Part shown: piece by piece, positions 61,243 through 64,000 of the stretch | Layout: every line of letters begins with the position of its first letter | How positions within the stretch are numbered: the first letter of the stretch is position 1 | Assembly (NCBI GenBank): GCA_963734395.1 | Contig: CAVTGY010000003.1 | Coordinates: forward strand, 124,001 to 188,000 | Source: Bog-756 sp963734395 | GTDB taxonomy: Bacteria; Actinomycetota; Acidimicrobiia; Acidimicrobiales; RAAP-2 | Reading direction: 5' to 3' | DNA length: 64,000 bases | Program-made: the position numbers and the translations under genes | The notes under the pieces: model-generated | The model's input: the letters and a program-made list of their open reading frames with translations, nothing else | The model's database searches: none | Told to the model about the DNA's origin: nothing

Positions 61243-62253
61243 TCACCATCCACGGTCGTTCACCAGAACCGCGGCGCCATTGACCCGGTCGTGGGCCAAG
61301 TCGGCCAAGGCCCGGTCCGCCTGGTCCAGGCGGTACGCAACCGCAGAGACCCGAACGGGAATTCGGGCCGCCGCCTCCAAGAACGCGGTGCCGTCGAGCC
61401 GGGTGTTGGCGGTCACACTGACCAACGATCGCTCCGAGAAGAGGTGGCGTTGGTAGTTGAGGGCCGGAATGTCGGTGAGGTAGATGCCTGCAACAGCCAG
61501 AGTCCCCCCGCGGTCGAGGGCTTCCAGGGCGGGGAGCACCAGCTCTCCTACCGGCGCAAAGAGGATGGCTGAATCGAGCGGCTCGGGCGGAGGATCCGCC
61601 GCACCACCCGCGCTGACCGCCCCGAGTTCGAGGGCCAATGACCGCGCCTCCGGCGATCGGGTCATGACGTGCACTCGAGCGCCCTCGGCGACGGCGATCT
61701 GAGCTGCGAGATGAGCTGATCCTCCGAATCCGTAAATGCCCAGCCGACCACCCGGGGGCAGTTGCGACCTCCTCAAGGCGCGGTAGCCGATGATCCCCGC
61801 ACAGAGAAGCGGTGCCGCTTCTTCGTCAGTGAAGGTTTGTGGGATCGAATAGGCGTACCCTTCCTCGACGACCACATACTCCGCGTAGCCGCCGTCGATG
61901 TCCCAGCCGGTGAAGAGGGGTGCGACGCACAGGTTCTCCCTTCCGTCGAGACAGAAGCGACACGCTCCACAGGCGTGGCCCAGCCAGGGAACGCCGACCC
62001 GATCTCCCAGACCGAACCTGGTACACCCAGGGCCGAGAGCGTCGACCATTCCAACCACCTCGTGGCCGGGAACCACCAAAGGGCGTTTCGGATTCAGGTC
62101 GCCTTCGGCCAGGTGCAGATCGGTGCGGCACACTCCGCATACCCGAACATGCACTCGGATCTGCATGGGCCCCGGCACCGGTATCTCGCGATCGACCCGC
62201 ACCAGAGGGCCACTATCGATCGGCCCCGGCGTGCCAACTGCCCAGACAAGCAT
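61243..62253 (-). CDS. Zinc-dependent alcohol dehydrogenase (AdhA-like)
   Basis: 336 residues from the ATG at 62253 (the frame is open to 62298). Catalytic zinc ligands in CGVCRTDLH and PGHEVVG, the structural-zinc cluster CGACRFCLDGRENLC, and a Rossmann loop IYGFGGSAHLAAQIA. Oxidises or reduces alcohols and aldehydes with NAD(P). MLVWAVGTPGPIDSGPLV aligns with the usual start. Alone on the minus strand; possible partner of the downstream nitroreductase or amidohydrolase in xenobiotic metabolism, not shown. Confidence 0.88.
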   Translation of the reverse strand: MLVWAVGTPGPIDSGPLVRVDREIPVPGPMQIRVHVRVCGVCRTDLHLAEGDLNPKRPLVVPGHEVVGMVDALGPGCTRFGLGDRVGVPWLGHACGACRFCLDGRENLCVAPLFTGWDIDGGYAEYVVVEEGYAYSIPQTFTDEEAAPLLCAGIIGYRALRRSQLPPGGRLGIYGFGGSAHLAAQIAVAEGARVHVMTRSPEARSLALELGAVSAGGAADPPPEPLDSAILFAPVGELVLPALEALDRGGTLAVAGIYLTDIPALNYQRHLFSERSLVSVTANTRLDGTAFLEAAARIPVRVSAVAYRLDQADRALADLAHDRVNGAAVLVNDRGW

Positions 62254-62394
62254 TCGCTTGGGTGGCACGTCGCCGTGCGGGAGATCACCAACCACCATCT
62301 GGCCGGCAGCCTAGATATCCGGCGGCACGTGTATCAATAACCTCAGAGCCTCACCGACCTGATCTCATCGTCGCTTATCCGGCCAACGGTTCGT

Positions 62395-63019
62395 TCACCA
62401 GGGGTCCCCGTACCGGTCTCGATAGGTGCGCTCCCTGGGTGGAAGCCGCCGGGGCGATCCCAGGGGACGGGAGGGCCAACCGATGGGGACCACCGCCATC
62501 GGCCGGACCGACAACGGGAGACCGAGAATCGCCCGCAAGTCATCGGCGAACAGGGTCGCCAGGGTAGTCATCGCCGACCCGAGGCCGAGAGCGGTGGCCG
62601 CCAACAACAGATTCTGCGTCGCCGGATAAACCGACGAGGGCAGGGTCGACTCGACTCCGATCCTGGTATCGCCACAGACCACCACCATGACCGGCGCCGA
62701 ACCGATCCCCCCTTCGGCTCCCCGATCGACGTCACGCAGGAGGGAGTCGGATAGACGACCCGTTGAATACTGGCGGGCACCTTCTCGCCAGGCATGGCGG
62801 ATCAGCCCGCTGATGCTGTCCCGAACCTCGGCATCCCGGACGACGACGAACACCCACGGTTGGAGGTTCTCGGCACTCGGTGCGTGGGTGGCGGCGCGAA
62901 GGCAGAGTTCGACGAGCTGGTCGCTGACCGGTTGATCGGTGAATTGCCGGCAAGCGCGCTCGTCTGAACACGACGTCGAAGAACGGCTCCGATGGAGCCG
63001 TTCCCTCCTCGTCAACCAC
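62395..63019 (-). CDS. Nitroreductase family protein, interrupted by a 1-base insertion
   Basis: About 207 residues once repaired. Frame 1 gives EPFFDVVFRR and frame 2 continues RACRQFTDQPVSDQLVELCLRAATHAPSAENLQPWVFVVVRD, the FMN-binding start of nitroreductases. The extra base lies in a GCGCGC run (62954-62959). Later parts include ATQNLLLAATALGLGSAMTTL (FMN) and PIGWP. GTG at 63019 is a plausible start. Could act on nitroaromatics, flavins or other quinone-like substrates. Confidence 0.78.
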
Positions 63020-63311
63020 CTAACCGACGCTCGGTCATCAACCGCTCCGAACGGCCCCACCGGATGCGGCGCCAGCCCGAAGTTAGCCCGGTGCCCGACA
63101 TCGTGCCCGACATCGCTCCCGACACGGTGCCCATGGGAAACGCCCGATGAGCGGCCCGACGAAGGCACCCCGGACCCCCGAAGCGAGCCGTCCTGTGGAT
63201 CACTAGAGTCGCCCCACGACCGATCAGCCGCCCGTCCTTGTGGGGCGCCGGCGTCACGTCACCGGCAGTCGGGGTCGAGGTCGGGAGCCATCGAATCCGG
63301 GAGCATTTCAT
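63020..63311. other. Divergent nitroreductase-amidohydrolase gap
   Basis: 292 bases. It contains two tandem GTGCCCGACATC units and a third diverged copy near 63090-63127, inside a tiny plus-strand frame (63064-63150, 28 codons, PVPDIVPDIAPDTVPMGNAR). No ribosome site precedes that frame, so it is listed as sequence structure only. Confidence 0.35.
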
Positions 63312-64000
63312 ATGGTCATCGATCTGTGGGTGAACGCCATCTCCGGCAGGGCGGCGGAGAAATTTCTGGGCCAGACAGGATATGGAGAGATCGAAGGCTT
63401 TTTCGGGAGCACGGTACGCGGTGGTACGACCCGGTCAGACCTGTTGGAGGCGATGGACCGGCTCGGCGTCGACCGGGCGGTCCTCACCAGCACGCTGTCC
63501 ACGGTGGAAGAGGAGACGCTGGCGCTGGTGGCCGACCACCGCGACCGACTGTTATTGGCGGCGACCGTCGATCACCCCGAACAGCCTCGACGACAGAGCA
63601 CCTCGATCAGGTCCCGGGCCTCAGACGGCACCATCGACATGGTGCGGGTCACCCCGCTGGTCCAGCAGCTCCCACTCAACGATGCGCGCTACTACCCGGT
63701 GTACGCCACGTGCGAAGAGCTCGGAATTCCGGTCTCCATCAACATCGGGATCCCCGGACCCAGGGTCCGCTCCCGCTGCCAGGATCCGGTGCTGCTCGAG
63801 GACGTCTTGATCGACTTCCCCGACCTGGTGGTCATCGGGGCACACATGGGCCATCCCTACGAGGAACTGCTCATCCAGTACATGCTCAAGTGGCCGAACC
63901 TCTACCTGTCGAACTCGGCCTATTCGGCGAAATACATGCACCCGGCTCTGGTGGCCTTCATGGGATCCAGTCGAGGGTCAGGCCGGGTCCTGTTTGCCTC
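63312..64000 (+). CDS. Amidohydrolase family protein, cut by the window end
   Basis: The first 229 residues are visible without a stop. MVIDLWVNAISGRAAEKF, GTTRSDLLEAMDRLGVDRAVLTST, ATVDHPEQPRRQ, MVRVTPLVQQLPLNDARYYPVYATCEELGIPVSINIG, and VVIGAHMGHPYEELL show the TIM-barrel Amidohydro_2 fold (metal-dependent decarboxylases and hydrolases). The usual first-strand H-x-H is missing (DLWVN). GGGAG lies before the ATG. The C terminus is beyond the window. Confidence 0.8.
   Translation, partial: MVIDLWVNAISGRAAEKFLGQTGYGEIEGFFGSTVRGGTTRSDLLEAMDRLGVDRAVLTSTLSTVEEETLALVADHRDRLLLAATVDHPEQPRRQSTSIRSRASDGTIDMVRVTPLVQQLPLNDARYYPVYATCEELGIPVSINIGIPGPRVRSRCQDPVLLEDVLIDFPDLVVIGAHMGHPYEELLIQYMLKWPNLYLSNSAYSAKYMHPALVAFMGSSRGSGRVLFA

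Noticed and set aside
63012..63311. 99-codon minus-strand open frame upstream of the amidohydrolase
   Set aside because: It overlaps the repaired nitroreductase start and has no motif. Its repeats come from the 12-base tandem units.

Overview
The window (64 kb, strongly G+C rich, GTG/TTG starts common, 4-bp GTGA/ATGA gene overlaps throughout) is the replication-origin region of an actinobacterial chromosome. The order rpmH-dnaA-dnaN-recF-DUF721-gyrB-gyrA on one side and rnpA-yidD-yidC-jag-rsmG-parA-parB-cwlM-trxA-trxB-DUF6049/murJ-cca on the other is the layout known from Mycobacterium. A mycofactocin-type SDR, actinobacterial PHO boxes, a DUF5318-PadR-ino1 block and an origin-linked rpsF-ssb-rpsR-rplI-dnaB block fit Actinomycetota. 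The divergence of the proteins and the environmental catabolic genes suggest a non-mycobacterial lineage, perhaps class Acidimicrobiia. That rank is inference.

Layout. 0-8 kb: cutA, a phosphoribosyltransferase, a structure-rich noncoding stretch, a sulfatase, a mycofactocin-type SDR, a PaaX-like regulator divergent from a fatty acid desaturase, and pgi. 8-16 kb: a phosphate-response island made of two OmpR-type response regulators flanking a tandem crcB/fluC pair, a broken ABM-like gene and pstSCAB. The promoters of both regulators and of pstS carry 11-bp-phased GTTCA(C/T)C repeats with a TANNNT -10 at the same distance. 16-25 kb: lon, then hydrolases, a CoA-transferase, a methyltransferase and a Nudix gene. 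25-29 kb: dnaB, rplI, rpsR, ssb, rpsF. 29-36 kb: panB, SDRs and a small catabolic operon, DUF5318, PadR, ino1, cca. 37-45 kb: a DUF6049-MurJ fused frame, degV, trxB, trxA and a CwlM-like pseudo-amidase. 45-51 kb: chromosome segregation (parAB with two parS), rsmG and the membrane-insertion/RNase P block. 51-61 kb: dnaA, oriC, dnaN, recF, gyrB, gyrA and tRNA-Ile. 61-64 kb: an alcohol dehydrogenase, a nitroreductase and the start of an amidohydrolase.

Quality of the sequence. At least five conserved genes (pgi, Nudix, lon, gyrB, nitroreductase) each need one small indel to give a normal protein, and a sixth carries one in-frame TAG. Three of the indels lie in CGCGC runs and one in a G homopolymer. 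Because lon and gyrB are normally maintained, draft-assembly error is the simplest explanation. The pgi case, a 17/18-bp tandem repeat at the start codon, could be biological.

No CRISPR array, transposase, integrase, prophage, secondary-metabolite cluster or obvious defence system is visible. The most interesting material is regulatory and structural: the PHO-box promoters, a start codon inside a hairpin loop, a dispersed AT-rich dyad element at both ends of the window, a GyrB with Asn at a position linked to quinolone resistance, and the DUF6049-MurJ fusion.
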